The notes: generated from the sequence alone by a model not told the origin. A DNA stretch of 64,000 nucleotides from JAICYJ01 sp963737445 (GCA_963737445.1 CAVTSO010000004.1:30583-94582), one strand, 5' to 3'. Counted from the stretch's first letter, positions 8,448-16,506 are shown. Program-made: numbers and translations.

Positions 8448-8530
8448 GTAGCCACCGTGACGAGCGCCGCCGTCGCGCAGGTCACGAGCAGCAGCGAGAC
8501 GATCGAGAGGCTGTGCAGCCAGTTGACCAC
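8444..8530 (-). pseudogene. 28-codon hydrophobic ORF, probable detached N-terminus of the DUF4239 gene
   Basis: A GTG-started frame reads VVNWLHSLSIVSLLLVTCAT followed by eight residues and a stop that overlaps the next start (GTGA). A single hydrophobic helix with a short N-terminal amphipathic part is how intact DUF4239 proteins begin. Either it is an independent single-pass peptide translated together with the next gene, or it is the gene's original start separated by an indel/deletion. I favour the second. Confidence 0.4.
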
Positions 8531-8592
8531 GCGGTGGAACCTATGCGCTGGGGGCGAAACCTTCAAGCCGCGGACCGCTGACCCGAACGCCC

Positions 8593-9003
8593 TCAGCCCT
8601 GCTCGTCAGCCCACCAGTCGCGCTCGCCCTCGACGTCGTCGCGCGGATTCTCACCGAGATTGGGAGCGCCGATGACGAGGATCTCCAGACCCTCCGGCCC
8701 GGCCTCGTAGCCTCGCCATGAACCGGGCGGGACGCGCACCGCGTCCCATTCCTTGAGCTCGAGGATGTCGTCGTCGACCTTCATCCGCCCGCTACCGCGC
8801 ACGACCACGTACACCTCCTCCTGCGTCTTGTGCGTGTGGCCGTACGGAAAGCGATAGCCGGGCGGGACGCGCTGGTAGCTCAGGCTGGAGTACTCGAGCT
8901 CGAGCGCTTTGGTCGCCGCGCGGAACTCCAGGTCGGGCGCGCCGTCGAACCTCGAGCCGAGGTCCTCGAGATCCCCCCTGATGTTCGTGAGCGTGAACGG
9001 CAC
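8593..9003 (-). CDS. cupin-domain protein
   Basis: 136 residues from a GTG at 9003; upstream codons in the same frame overlap the divergent gene's promoter and look non-coding. It is a single double-stranded beta-helix. The first cupin motif is PYGHTHKTQEEVYVVVRGSG (two His and a Glu as metal ligands), and the second motif is the weaker WDAVRVPPGSWRGYEAGPEG. The C-terminus is acidic and Trp-rich (DDVEGERDWWADEQG). Small cupins serve as isomerases, dioxygenases or sensors, and nothing here decides between them. It is divergent from the gene at 9079. Confidence 0.85.
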   Translation of the reverse strand: MPFTLTNIRGDLEDLGSRFDGAPDLEFRAATKALELEYSSLSYQRVPPGYRFPYGHTHKTQEEVYVVVRGSGRMKVDDDILELKEWDAVRVPPGSWRGYEAGPEGLEILVIGAPNLGENPRDDVEGERDWWADEQG

Positions 9004-9078
9004 GGCGCAAATCCTATGGCACGAGCACACTCTCATATAGGCTCGCCGCTCACGGTTTCCGACGAAGGGAGGCCCCCA

Positions 9079-9357
9079 ATGTGGGCTCGTGTGGCGAGGT
9101 TCGACGGGGATCCGGCGGATATCGATGCGAGGATCGAGCGGCTGCGGCCGGTGCTTGAGTCCGGGCGTCCGCCGGAGCTTGCAGGCGCGAAGTTCCTGCT
9201 CCTGGTCGATCGCGATTCGGGGAATGCGATCGGGCTGGCGTTGTTCGACACCGAAGAGGCGATGCACGCGGGCGATGCGGTCATGAACGCCGGGCCAGGC
9301 CACGCCGGGAGCCGCGCCGCGGTCGAGTTTTATGAGGTGCCACTGCACACGCTGTAG
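9079..9357 (+). CDS. small conserved protein (ABM-like ferredoxin-fold), intact copy of a two-member family
   Basis: 92 residues after a GGGAGG site. Start WARVARFDGDPADIDARIER, middle KFLLLVDRDSGNAIGLALFD, end SRAAVEFYEVPLHTL. The pattern of a short strand, a helix, LLLVDRDSGxAIGLALFDTEEAM, then a final strand fits the dimeric alpha-beta barrel (antibiotic-biosynthesis-monooxygenase-like) fold common in actinobacteria. No catalytic residues are obvious. A second copy on the minus strand at 20794-21076 shares the last eight residues exactly but carries a frameshift, so this one is probably the functional member. Confidence 0.75.
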   Translation: MWARVARFDGDPADIDARIERLRPVLESGRPPELAGAKFLLLVDRDSGNAIGLALFDTEEAMHAGDAVMNAGPGHAGSRAAVEFYEVPLHTL

Positions 9358-9378
9358 CCAGCGGGACGCCGCAGGCCG

Positions 9379-9409
9379 GTGGGCCCGGCTCCTGTTGGGC
9401 CGGGCCCAC
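9379..9409. terminator. Bidirectional hairpin terminator
   Basis: A perfect 11-bp stem (GTGGGCCCGGC / GCCGGGCCCAC) with a 9-base loop lies between the convergent genes ending at 9357 and 9428. There is no long T run on either side, so if it terminates it does so mainly through stem stability. Confidence 0.6.
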
Positions 9410-9427
9410 GTCGCCTGATGCGGTTGC

Positions 9428-10594
9428 CTATGTGCAGGCCCGTGCGGCGGTCTTGAACGTGCCGTTGTTGGAGAACAGCCCGTTCACGCCCAGGCTTGGC
9501 TTCGAGTGGTAGAACCACGAGAAGAAGGCCAGCTCCTGGGGGTGGAAGGTGTGGCCGTTCGTGGCGGTGGGGACGTTGGTGCCCGAAAGTGGATCGCCCA
9601 CCTCGAGGTTGTTCTGGCACCCCGCCACCTGCCCGATGTGGCCCCACGGCTTGGTCGGGTTGTTGCCGAACGGATCGTCCTGCCACTCGGCCACCTCGTG
9701 GCTGAGCGACGAGACGTCGTTCACGCCGCCGAAGCGGCCGCTCGACTCGTAGTCGGCCGTCGCGTAGGTCTGCTTGCCTGCGGTGGTCGCTTTGAACGCG
9801 TGGTAGCCGAGGATGCAGCACGAGCTGGGGCTGCCGTCGAACATGACGACGCCGCGGAGCTCGAAGATCGGTAGCGTCGTCTCGGTTGCGCCCTGCGCAC
9901 GGAGCGAGGGCAGCAACGTGCCGGTGACGAGGTTGTCCCAGAAGTTGATGTCCATGGCGCCGGTCTTCTCGCCGCAGGCCGTGGTGGTTGTGAACTCGGC
10001 GGCCGCGGAGCGGGGCACCCGCACGGTCCGCACGGGCAGCGTCACGGTATTCAGCTTGACGTGGTAGCCGGGGTTGATCCCGGTCGGCGAGGTCTGTGTG
10101 AAGAACTCGGCGCGCCGGAAGATGTCAGTGTACTGGCCGGTGCCGAGAGCCGTACCGCCCACGCTGTAAGCTCGGCTGGCAACGACCGGTGACTTCACTG
10201 TTCGCGTCAGCGCCGAGGCCTGCGTATCGCACGGTGTGGTGGCGGTCGGATCGAACGTCTCGCCGTTCGGCAGGATGATCTTGACGGGCACGAGGAACGT
10301 CTTGACCGTCGTCGAGGGCGCCGTCTGGACGACGAACGGGTTCTTCCCGACCATCGTCACATGGAAGGTGGTGCCGCCGTCATTGACGGTCCTGGTGAAC
10401 CGCTTCACCGATGTCGATCCCGCCGTCAGCGCCTGAGCCTGGGTGTGATGCGGCTGGAAGTCGAGGATCACCCGCCCTCCCGATATCTGCGGCAGCGCGG
10501 TGCTCACGGCCGAGGCGCGACCAGAGGCGACGCCCGCGAGCACCGCGGCGGCGAGGGCCGCCGATGCGATCATTGCGAAGGTTCGAAGGTTCAT
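9428..10594 (-). CDS. secreted protein with a HExxE-type metal-binding motif
   Basis: 388 residues with a clear Sec signal peptide (AMIASAALAAAVLAGVASGRASA, residues ~7-29). The mature part contains SLSHEVAEWQDDPFGNNP near residue 310, a histidine-glutamate pair followed by a WxxDP element. That arrangement recurs in large secreted proteins of soil bacteria that resemble zincin proteases. Four to six cysteines (ACGEK, SSCCILGYH, AGCQNN, final ACT) suggest disulfides outside the cell. It probably acts extracellularly on protein; the peptidase call is inference from the motif. Confidence 0.6.
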   Translation of the reverse strand: MNLRTFAMIASAALAAAVLAGVASGRASAVSTALPQISGGRVILDFQPHHTQAQALTAGSTSVKRFTRTVNDGGTTFHVTMVGKNPFVVQTAPSTTVKTFLVPVKIILPNGETFDPTATTPCDTQASALTRTVKSPVVASRAYSVGGTALGTGQYTDIFRRAEFFTQTSPTGINPGYHVKLNTVTLPVRTVRVPRSAAAEFTTTTACGEKTGAMDINFWDNLVTGTLLPSLRAQGATETTLPIFELRGVVMFDGSPSSCCILGYHAFKATTAGKQTYATADYESSGRFGGVNDVSSLSHEVAEWQDDPFGNNPTKPWGHIGQVAGCQNNLEVGDPLSGTNVPTATNGHTFHPQELAFFSWFYHSKPSLGVNGLFSNNGTFKTAARACT

Positions 10595-10768
10595 GACCTG
10601 TCCTTAAGTCGTTGGTCGTCAGCGCCACACGGTTGGGTGCCCGGTCGTTGCCCGATCTCTACGCGCCGTCGGCCCGCCCGGTTTCGCCCGACCCGTCCCC
10701 TGGTTCATTCCCCGCGAGACAGCCTCGCACCTCCCTGGGTACTTGCGCAAGCCGACGTGGAGCCGGGA

Positions 10769-11338
10769 CTACGTGCGGACCCGGAACCGGAGGATGGTGG
10801 CGTCGCCCGACCGCACGCTGCTGATCGGTTCCAGGTCGAGCCTGGTGAGTCCCGGTGGCGAGAACGGTATGCCATCGCCAAGCAGCACGGGCAGCACGTA
10901 GACCAGGATCTCGTCGACGAGTCCGCGCTCCAGGCACTGGCCCGCCACGTCGGCGCCGAGGATCTCCAGGTTCTTGCTGCCCGCCGCGTTCAACGCGGTG
11001 GCAACCGCTTCCCCGATGTCACCGCTGAGGATCGTGACGTCCGGCTCCGGCGGCTCAGGCGGCCTATGCGTGAGCAGAAAGAACGGGCCGGAGAACGGGT
11101 AGTCCACGCTGCCGGGGTCCTCCGCCTCCATCTTGCTGCCGACGTCCCAGGTTCGCCGCCCGATGAGCATGGCACCGGTGGCCGCCGCGATCTCCGCGAA
11201 GTCCTCTGGCGCGACGAAGTGGGCGAGCGGGCGACCGCCGCCCCAATCCATCTGATGGCCAGGAGCGGCGATGAAGCCGTCGAGCGACATCGCCCTGTTC
11301 ACGACCACCTTGCCGTTTCCCGTGCTCGGTTCGCTCAT
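10769..11338 (-). CDS. dihydrofolate reductase-family protein (RibD C-terminal-like)
   Basis: 189 residues from the ATG at 11338, preceded by GGGGAG. It begins with KVVVNRAMSLDGFIAAPGHQ, the family's 'xxMSLDGFIA' signature, and continues with AMLIGRRTWD and the cofactor-binding end KNLEILGADVAGQCLERGLV. Members bind NADPH; RibD-C reduces a riboflavin precursor, but most stand-alone actinobacterial members are uncharacterised. It stands alone between a secreted-protease-like gene and a membrane protein. Confidence 0.85.
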   Translation of the reverse strand: MSEPSTGNGKVVVNRAMSLDGFIAAPGHQMDWGGGRPLAHFVAPEDFAEIAAATGAMLIGRRTWDVGSKMEAEDPGSVDYPFSGPFFLLTHRPPEPPEPDVTILSGDIGEAVATALNAAGSKNLEILGADVAGQCLERGLVDEILVYVLPVLLGDGIPFSPPGLTRLDLEPISSVRSGDATILRFRVRT

Positions 11339-11378
11339 CTGCTCCCCGCCATTCTTGCATGCGGTGGATCGAGCGGAT

Positions 11379-11882
11379 TTAAAGAGCGCTGAGCGCCTCG
11401 CCGGCCACAAGGCCGGCGAGGGTGAACACGCCGACCGAGAAGAGGGCGTAGCTGACGGCCGCCAGGCGGACGCGATCCGCGCCCAGCGGCCGGCCGGTGG
11501 CCGACCGCCCGAGCGTCACCGCGACGATCGCGCAGGTGAGCGCCGCCGCGGCCGCGAACCGCACGTTCGAGTCGCTGGCGATCCACCGCGTCGCCGCGCT
11601 GCCGGCTCGCGTCGGTCGCACCTTGTCGAGCTGCCGTTCGATCCGGGCGCCGCTGCTTCCGGTCACCCAACTGCTCCACGCCGCGTTGATCCAGCGGCAT
11701 GCGGCGAGGTTGATCGAGATGACGATGGTCACTGCCGCGAGGAACACGATCAGCGGGTTCCACGTCGCCGCCAACGCCGCCACCGGCAAGCCGATCACGT
11801 ATCCGTCCGCCAGCCAGTAGGCGACGATCGCGCCGGCGGCAACGGATGCGTGGCCGCCGATGTTCGCTGGCCGATTCTCCAT
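11379..11882 (-). CDS. four-helix membrane protein, unknown
   Basis: 167 residues with about four hydrophobic segments (around 13-35, 40-62, 108-125 and 143-162) and a cytoplasmic basic loop (ARIERQLDKVRPTRAG). No family is recognised; the fold is reminiscent of small DUF1772-like membrane proteins. A slightly longer start (11891) is possible. It lies 61 bp after the end of the TetR gene on the same strand and may share its transcript. Confidence 0.55.
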   Translation of the reverse strand: MENRPANIGGHASVAAGAIVAYWLADGYVIGLPVAALAATWNPLIVFLAAVTIVISINLAACRWINAAWSSWVTGSSGARIERQLDKVRPTRAGSAATRWIASDSNVRFAAAAALTCAIVAVTLGRSATGRPLGADRVRLAAVSYALFSVGVFTLAGLVAGEALSAL

Positions 11883-11943
11883 GGTGCACATATCGGGTCG
11901 AGGCGGCGGCACCATGAGACGGAGCGGCGTGTCGGCGGGCTGC

Positions 11944-12558
11944 TTACGCTCGCCGAGAGTCTGGAGGATGCGAGGCGAAGAAGCGTTCGACCGAGTCGAC
12001 CGGCTCGATGGTGCGTTGCGCGCGAGCGAGTATGAGGGCGCCCTCGAGCGCGGCCATGAGCACCGTCGCGTGGGCATCGGCTTCCGCCTGCGGCGCCCCG
12101 AACCGGGCGTAGGCGTCGGCGACCAGTGCTCGCCACCACGCGAACCGCTCGCTGACATGGGTGCGGACGCTGTCGTTATCGGCCGCGTCGCAGATGGTCG
12201 CGGCCAGGGGGCAGCCGAGGGCGAACTCGTGCTCGACGAGCAGGCGCCGCCAGGGGGCCACGATCACGTCGATTGCGTCGGGGAAGGACTCGGCGTCGCT
12301 GAGCGTCGGCTCGAGGTCGCTGAAGAGGTCGACCAGCGCGACGTCGATCGCCTCGATCACCAGCTGCGTCTTGCCGCCGGGGAAGAAGCGGCCGAGCGAG
12401 CCGCGGGGGCCGCCGGCGTGAGCGGCGACCTCGCGGAGCCCGGTGCCGTGGATGCCCCGTTCACGGATGAGGGTCGCGGCGCTCTGCACCATGCGCGCGC
12501 GAGCCGGAGATCGCCAGCGACCGGCGGCCGCGTCGTTCGTTGCGTCCTTCGCTGCCAT
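11944..12558 (-). CDS. TetR/AcrR family transcriptional regulator
   Basis: About 204 residues from the ATG at 12558; the in-frame ATG at 12594 falls inside the upstream operator and is less likely. The HTH is GIHGTGLREVAAHAGGPRGS followed by LGRFFPGGK, in the style of the TetR subgroup with FPGGK after the recognition helix (LmrA/YxaF-like). The C-terminal domain has a Cys in ALGCPLAATICDAADND, as in that subgroup. It probably represses itself and the divergent hydrolase through the two palindromes at 12579-12634. Confidence 0.9.
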   Translation of the reverse strand: MAAKDATNDAAAGRWRSPARARMVQSAATLIRERGIHGTGLREVAAHAGGPRGSLGRFFPGGKTQLVIEAIDVALVDLFSDLEPTLSDAESFPDAIDVIVAPWRRLLVEHEFALGCPLAATICDAADNDSVRTHVSERFAWWRALVADAYARFGAPQAEADAHATVLMAALEGALILARAQRTIEPVDSVERFFASHPPDSRRA

Positions 12559-12578
12559 GGCGACAGGATACGGCGTGT

Positions 12579-12634
12579 CGATGACGGCTGTCATCGCTTC
12601 TGCTAGGATCGCACTTCGATGACGATCGTCATCG
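12579..12634. promoter_or_regulatory. Twin 18-bp palindromic operators and divergent promoter
   Basis: Two inverted repeats of the form CGATGACnnnnGTCATCG stand at 12579-12596 (centre GGCT) and 12617-12634 (centre GATC), 38 bp apart centre to centre. A rightward promoter fits between them: TGACGG at 12582-12587, a 17-bp gap and TAGGAT at 12605-12610. One site therefore covers the -35 and the other the transcription start. This is a textbook repressor arrangement for the flanking TetR. Confidence 0.85.
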
Positions 12635-12663
12635 AGATAGAGCGCAGAGTGGAGGGGAGTCAG

Positions 12664-13527
12664 ATGAGCGCAGAGGCGGGTTCACCGATCACGACCTATT
12701 TCCGAGTCTGCGATGGGGTGCGCGTGAGGTTCGCTGACACGAAGGCGGACTCGGACGTCACCGTGCTGCTGCTGGCACCGTGGCCGGAAAGCCTGTGGGC
12801 CTTCCGGCGCATCTGGGACCGCGTCTCGGCCGTGGGGCGGGCTGTGGCCATCGACATGCCGGGCTTCGGCCACTCGGACGGTCGCGCGGAGTTGATCGCC
12901 CCGGACGCCTCGGCAGCGTTTCTGGCCGACCTGATCGACGAGTGGGGCCTGGGAACTCCGCACGTGGTCGGCCCGGACGTCGGAACGGCCGCGGCGCTCT
13001 TCCTGGCGGCGAAGGCTCCGGAGCGCGTAACCAGCCTGACTGTCGGCGGCGGCGCTGTCCGCTTCCCGATCGAGGCGGGCGGCGCGCTCAAGGACATCAT
13101 CGAAGCGCCGAGCCTGGACGTCGTGCGCGGGCTGGATGCCAGAACCAACATCGGCTACGCCGTCGAGCCCGGCGCCTCCAGCGAGGGCGAGCCCGACGTC
13201 CACGAGGACTACGTCAGCGCCTACGACCTCGGGCGGTTCGCCGAGTCTGCCCGCTTCGTGCGGCACTACCCAAAGCAGAACCCGGTGTTGCGCGATCTGC
13301 TGCCGACGATTACCACCCCCACCCAGATCGTGGCCGGGCGGGACGATGAGATCGTCCCCTGGTCGAACAACCAGTACCTCGACGACCTTCTTCCCAACAG
13401 TGAGATCCACCCCGTCGACGCCGGTCACTTCGCCTGGGAGCAGGCGGCTGACGACTACGGGCGGCTCGTCACCGACTGGGTCAGCGGCGGATATCGGCGC
13501 GTAGGGTCCGAAGCGATCAACCGGTGA
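12664..13527 (+). CDS. alpha/beta hydrolase (haloalkane dehalogenase/epoxide hydrolase-like)
   Basis: 287 residues from the ATG at 12664, which has GGAGGGGAG in front; the ATG at 12619 lies within the operator. The nucleophile elbow reads HVVGPDVGTAAALF, with Asp instead of Ser. The general-acid/base parts are AGRDDEIVPW and DAGHFAWEQ. An Asp nucleophile is the mark of the haloalkane dehalogenase and epoxide hydrolase branch, so C-halogen or epoxide opening is likely but unproven. Cap domain roughly residues 125-210. It is under control of the divergent TetR. Confidence 0.88.
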   Translation: MSAEAGSPITTYFRVCDGVRVRFADTKADSDVTVLLLAPWPESLWAFRRIWDRVSAVGRAVAIDMPGFGHSDGRAELIAPDASAAFLADLIDEWGLGTPHVVGPDVGTAAALFLAAKAPERVTSLTVGGGAVRFPIEAGGALKDIIEAPSLDVVRGLDARTNIGYAVEPGASSEGEPDVHEDYVSAYDLGRFAESARFVRHYPKQNPVLRDLLPTITTPTQIVAGRDDEIVPWSNNQYLDDLLPNSEIHPVDAGHFAWEQAADDYGRLVTDWVSGGYRRVGSEAINR

Positions 13528-13534
13528 CGGAGTC

Positions 13535-13564
13535 GAGACCGCGCGCGGTCTGACCCGCGGTCTC
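13535..13564. terminator. Hairpin after the hydrolase gene
   Basis: A perfect 9-bp inverted repeat (GAGACCGCG / CGCGGTCTC) with a 12-base loop begins 8 bp after the hydrolase stop and ends just before the acetyltransferase gene. No poly-T tract follows. Confidence 0.5.
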
Positions 13565-13578
13565 CTGAAATTGTCGGC

Positions 13579-14070
13579 ATGAGCATCCGACCGTGCCGAG
13601 CGGACGAGCGCGAAGCCATCCTGGAGATCGTCAACGCGGCGGCAGAGGCGTATCGGGGCGTGATCCCGGAGGGCTGCTGGCACGATCCGTACATGAGTGC
13701 GCCGGAACTCGATGCAGAGATCGCGGCGGGCGTGGGGTTCTGGGTGTACGAGCTGGACGCCACTCCACTAGGCGTCATGGGCGTGCAGCCGAAGGCCGAC
13801 GTCGACCTGATTCGCCACGCCTACGTGCGGCCCGGCAACCAGCGCCGTGGGATCGGCGGCGCATTGCTTCGTCACCTGCAGGGCATGACCGGGCGACGCG
13901 TCCTCGTCGGAACCTGGGCGGCAGCCGACTGGGCGATCGACTTCTACCGCCGGCACGGCTTCGAACTCGTCACACCGCAACGCAAGGACGACCTGCTCAG
14001 GATGTACTGGGACATCCCGGATCGCCAGATCGAGACCTCGGTGGTGCTGGCGAGTCCCCCGTTCGACTGA
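13579..14070 (+). CDS. GNAT family N-acetyltransferase
   Basis: 163 residues with the complete GNAT fold. The acetyl-CoA pyrophosphate loop is RPGNQRRGIGGALLRHLQG (R/QxxGxG at about residues 93-98), and the later WAIDFYRRHGFELV is motif B. The start lies 15 bp after the hairpin following the hydrolase gene. The substrate is unknown. The last ten residues are an unstructured acidic tail. Confidence 0.9.
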   Translation: MSIRPCRADEREAILEIVNAAAEAYRGVIPEGCWHDPYMSAPELDAEIAAGVGFWVYELDATPLGVMGVQPKADVDLIRHAYVRPGNQRRGIGGALLRHLQGMTGRRVLVGTWAAADWAIDFYRRHGFELVTPQRKDDLLRMYWDIPDRQIETSVVLASPPFD

Positions 14071-14075
14071 CCGTA

Positions 14076-14117
14076 TGTACCTTGACAGTTACGTAACTGA
14101 TTTGGTACATTCGCAGT
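14076..14117 (+). promoter_or_regulatory. Nested palindrome plus consensus promoter of the ArsR gene
   Basis: TTGACA at 14082-14087 and TACATT at 14106-14111 are separated by 18 bp. Centred in that spacer is a perfect 12-bp palindrome AGTTACGTAACT (14087-14098). It is enclosed by an outer inverted repeat TGTACC/GGTACA (14076-14081, 14104-14109) with the same axis. Six bases separate the -10 from the ATG at 14118, so the transcript is predicted to start on or next to the start codon. Confidence 0.85.
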
Positions 14118-14453
14118 ATGGAAGCTGTTCTGCGGGCGCTGGCGGACGACAGCCGGCGGAAGATGCTCGAGGCCCTCGCCGGTGGACCGGCCACCGCGGG
14201 CGACCTGGCGGCGTTGCTGCCGATCGCTCGCCCCGGCGTCTCGCGGCACCTGCGGGTGCTGCGGGAGAGTGGGCTTGTGGAGGTTCGCCAGGTGGCGCAG
14301 CGGCGTGTCTACAGTCTTCGCGCCGAGCCGCTGGCCGAGGTTGATGAATGGCTGGACCGCTACCGGGCCTTCTGGCAGCAGCGGCTGGACGCCCTGCACA
14401 CCGAGGTGGCCCGGGGAAAACGCGAACGAAGGGCACCACATGACCGGCGATGA
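14118..14453 (+). CDS. ArsR family regulator (SRPBCC-partner type)
   Basis: A 111-residue winged-helix protein: AVLRALADDSRRKMLEALAG is the first helix pair, LLPIARPGVSRHLRVLRESG the recognition helix, and RQVAQRRVYSLRAEPL the wing. It has no metal-binding Cys/His motif, as usual for ArsR proteins encoded directly before an AHSA1-type protein. Its promoter is covered by a symmetric palindrome, so it is autoregulated. Its stop overlaps the start of the next gene by four bases. Confidence 0.9.
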   Translation: MEAVLRALADDSRRKMLEALAGGPATAGDLAALLPIARPGVSRHLRVLRESGLVEVRQVAQRRVYSLRAEPLAEVDEWLDRYRAFWQQRLDALHTEVARGKRERRAPHDRR

Positions 14454-14980
14454 AACCGCGCATCCTGGGCAGCCTGGGCTCGGCAGGTGGCAAGGGCGTC
14501 GTGCGCATCGAGGACCGCTACGACACCGACATCGACGACCTGTGGGCGGCGATCACCGATCCGGCGCGGCTGGCTCGTTGGCATGGCCGGGTGGAGGGCG
14601 ACCTCCGCCTCGGCGGCGCGTTCCGCCTGTACGTCGAGGCCAATGACATCGAGAGCACCGGGCGCGTGGAAGCGTGCGAGCCACCACGGCGGCTGCGAGT
14701 GACGAGCAGGGAAACCGACGAGTCCTATCGGAAGGGTCAGGGCGTGCCGCCGTTTGAGGCGAGCCTCGAGGCAACGCTGACGGCGGACGGCGATCAGACC
14801 ATCCTGGTCCTCGAGGTTCAGGGCATGCCGCTGGACGTGATCGCCTTCTACGGCGCCGGTTGGCAGATCCACGCCGAAAGCCTCGCCGCCCACATCGCCG
14901 GGCGTGAAGGGGGCGAAAGCGGGGCGCGGTGGGAGGAGCTCGTCCCTGCCTACCAGGCCCTGGCGGCCGGTGTCAGCTAG
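14450..14980 (+). CDS. SRPBCC/AHSA1-type protein
   Basis: 176 residues. The AHSA1 (activator of Hsp90 ATPase homologue) signature is IEDRYDTDIDDLWAAITDPA followed by RLARWHGRVEGDLRLGGAF. A hydrophobic-pocket protein of this class coupled to an ArsR regulator is one of the commonest small operons in actinobacteria, often linked to stress or small-molecule response. The ATGA overlap with arsR supports a two-gene operon. Ligand unknown. Confidence 0.9.
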   Translation: MKPRILGSLGSAGGKGVVRIEDRYDTDIDDLWAAITDPARLARWHGRVEGDLRLGGAFRLYVEANDIESTGRVEACEPPRRLRVTSRETDESYRKGQGVPPFEASLEATLTADGDQTILVLEVQGMPLDVIAFYGAGWQIHAESLAAHIAGREGGESGARWEELVPAYQALAAGVS

Positions 14981-15003
14981 CACTCACGCGGTCGCCTCGA
15001 CGA

Positions 15004-15411
15004 TCAGGCGCCCGACTCAGCCGTCCGCGGTGCGTAGCGGTGGTGGATCATCAGCACGTTGCCGTCGGGGTCCTCGAACGCCGCCATGTGGCAAACGCCG
15101 CTGTCGATGGTGTCGCTGGTGAAGGTCACGCCGCGTGACTCCAGTTCGGTGCGGGCCGCCTGATAGTCGTCGACCTGCAACGCGATCGGGTTCCTGTTGA
15201 CCGTGAACCCCATGCCGAACTCCTCGGTGGCCATCACCGCCAGCGTGAGGCTGCCGGTCTCGAACTCGGCACCCGGCATTCTCCCGTAGCGGGCCGAGCA
15301 CGGAAGGCCGAGTACCGATCCGTAGAACTCGACGGCCCGGTCAAAGTCCCTCGTCGGCACGACGACGAAGTCGGTGCCCGTGATCACGTTCTGCTGGCCG
15401 ATCGCTCCCAT
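15004..15411 (-). CDS. VOC (glyoxalase/bleomycin-resistance) family protein
   Basis: 135 residues with one paired beta-alpha-beta-beta-beta unit set. The N-terminal strand TDFVVVPTRDFDRAVEFYGS and the C-terminal AAFEDPDGNVLMIHHRY are VOC hallmarks, the latter with the ExxDPDGN turn. It converges on the AHSA1 gene. A metal site cannot be assigned safely because the second half lacks an obvious acidic/His pair. Substrate unknown. Confidence 0.9.
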   Translation of the reverse strand: MGAIGQQNVITGTDFVVVPTRDFDRAVEFYGSVLGLPCSARYGRMPGAEFETGSLTLAVMATEEFGMGFTVNRNPIALQVDDYQAARTELESRGVTFTSDTIDSGVCHMAAFEDPDGNVLMIHHRYAPRTAESGA

Positions 15412-15447
15412 CGCGGCTCCCCTTATCCTCGAAAAGCAAGGGCCAGG

Positions 15448-16506
15448 CTAGCCGGGTTCCGCTGCGGGAGTCGCCGGCGGAGGGGGCGTCGTGCGGCGCC
15501 GGTCGGCCAGCAGGTCGCGGGCGATGACCTGGATCGAGCCCGCCACCGGGATCGCGACGAGCGCGCCCAGCACTCCCAGAAGCGCGCCTCCCAGGAGCAC
15601 GGCGACCAGCACCAGGAACGCCGAGAGGTGCACCGTCTTGCGATAGACGATCGGCTGCAGCACGTGGTTTTCGACCTGCTGGTAGATGATGTTGATGATC
15701 AGCATGATGATGCCCGCGGTGGGCCCCTGGGCGGCGAACGCCACGCCGATGGCCGCGATCGCTCCGACGGTCGCGCCGATCAGCGGCACTAGGTCAAAGA
15801 CGCCCATGAGGATGCCCAGCGCCGCGGCGTAGGGCACTCCCAGAATCCACAGTGAGATTCCGGTTACGAGGCCCGCGATCACCGAGATCGCGAGGTTCCC
15901 GATCACGTAGCCCCCCACCTGGCGATTGACGTCGACCGCCAGCCGGCTGACTCTCTCTGCCCGTTTCTCCGGGAGCAACGAGAGCACCCCGGCACTGAGG
16001 GTGGGGAGTTCGAGCATCAGAAACAGGGTGAGGAAGATCGCGGTGATCGTCTCGGCGACGCCCGTGACCAGCTTGTCGGCGGCGCCGAACACCTTCGCAG
16101 GGACCTTTCCGGCCGCGGCGCTGGCCTTGGAGACAAGGTGGTAGCGCTCGTTGAGGTCGTTCAAGGTGGGGTCCTTCTTGAGCTTGTCGACGTACCCCGG
16201 TGCCGCCTCTTGGAGGTGGTTGGTCTGGTTGATGATGGGCACGGCCAGCGCCACCACGAACAGCCCTATCAGCACCAGCAGCCCGATGAACACCGAGGCC
16301 ACGGCAAGGCCGCGCGGAAGCCAGCGCTGAACCAGCACCACCGCGGGGTTCAGGGCCACCGCCAGAAACAGCGAGACCCCGAGCAGGATCAGCACGTCAC
16401 GGGCCGCGCTCAGCACCTCGATCAGCGCAAATGCGGCCAGCACGATGGTGAGCACCATGACCACGGTGCGCGCGCTCACCTCGACCGACACCTGCTGGGG
16501 GTTCAT
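15448..16506 (-). CDS. AI-2E family transporter (TqsA/PerM-like)
   Basis: 352 residues with seven to eight membrane segments and the large central soluble loop typical of the family. The segment GILMGVFDLVPLIGATVGAI and the following INIIYQQVENHVLQPIVYRK are strongly conserved family motifs. The C-terminus is Pro/Ala-rich and cytosolic. Family members export autoinducer-2 or act as ion antiporters; bioinformatics alone cannot decide between them. It is alone on its transcript, between two VOC genes. Confidence 0.92.
   Translation of the reverse strand: MNPQQVSVEVSARTVVMVLTIVLAAFALIEVLSAARDVLILLGVSLFLAVALNPAVVLVQRWLPRGLAVASVFIGLLVLIGLFVVALAVPIINQTNHLQEAAPGYVDKLKKDPTLNDLNERYHLVSKASAAAGKVPAKVFGAADKLVTGVAETITAIFLTLFLMLELPTLSAGVLSLLPEKRAERVSRLAVDVNRQVGGYVIGNLAISVIAGLVTGISLWILGVPYAAALGILMGVFDLVPLIGATVGAIAAIGVAFAAQGPTAGIIMLIINIIYQQVENHVLQPIVYRKTVHLSAFLVLVAVLLGGALLGVLGALVAIPVAGSIQVIARDLLADRRRTTPPPPATPAAEPG

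Noticed and set aside
12619..12663. The ATG at 12619 as start of the hydrolase gene
   Set aside because: It lies within the second operator with no ribosome site; the ATG at 12664 has GGAGGGGAG in front.
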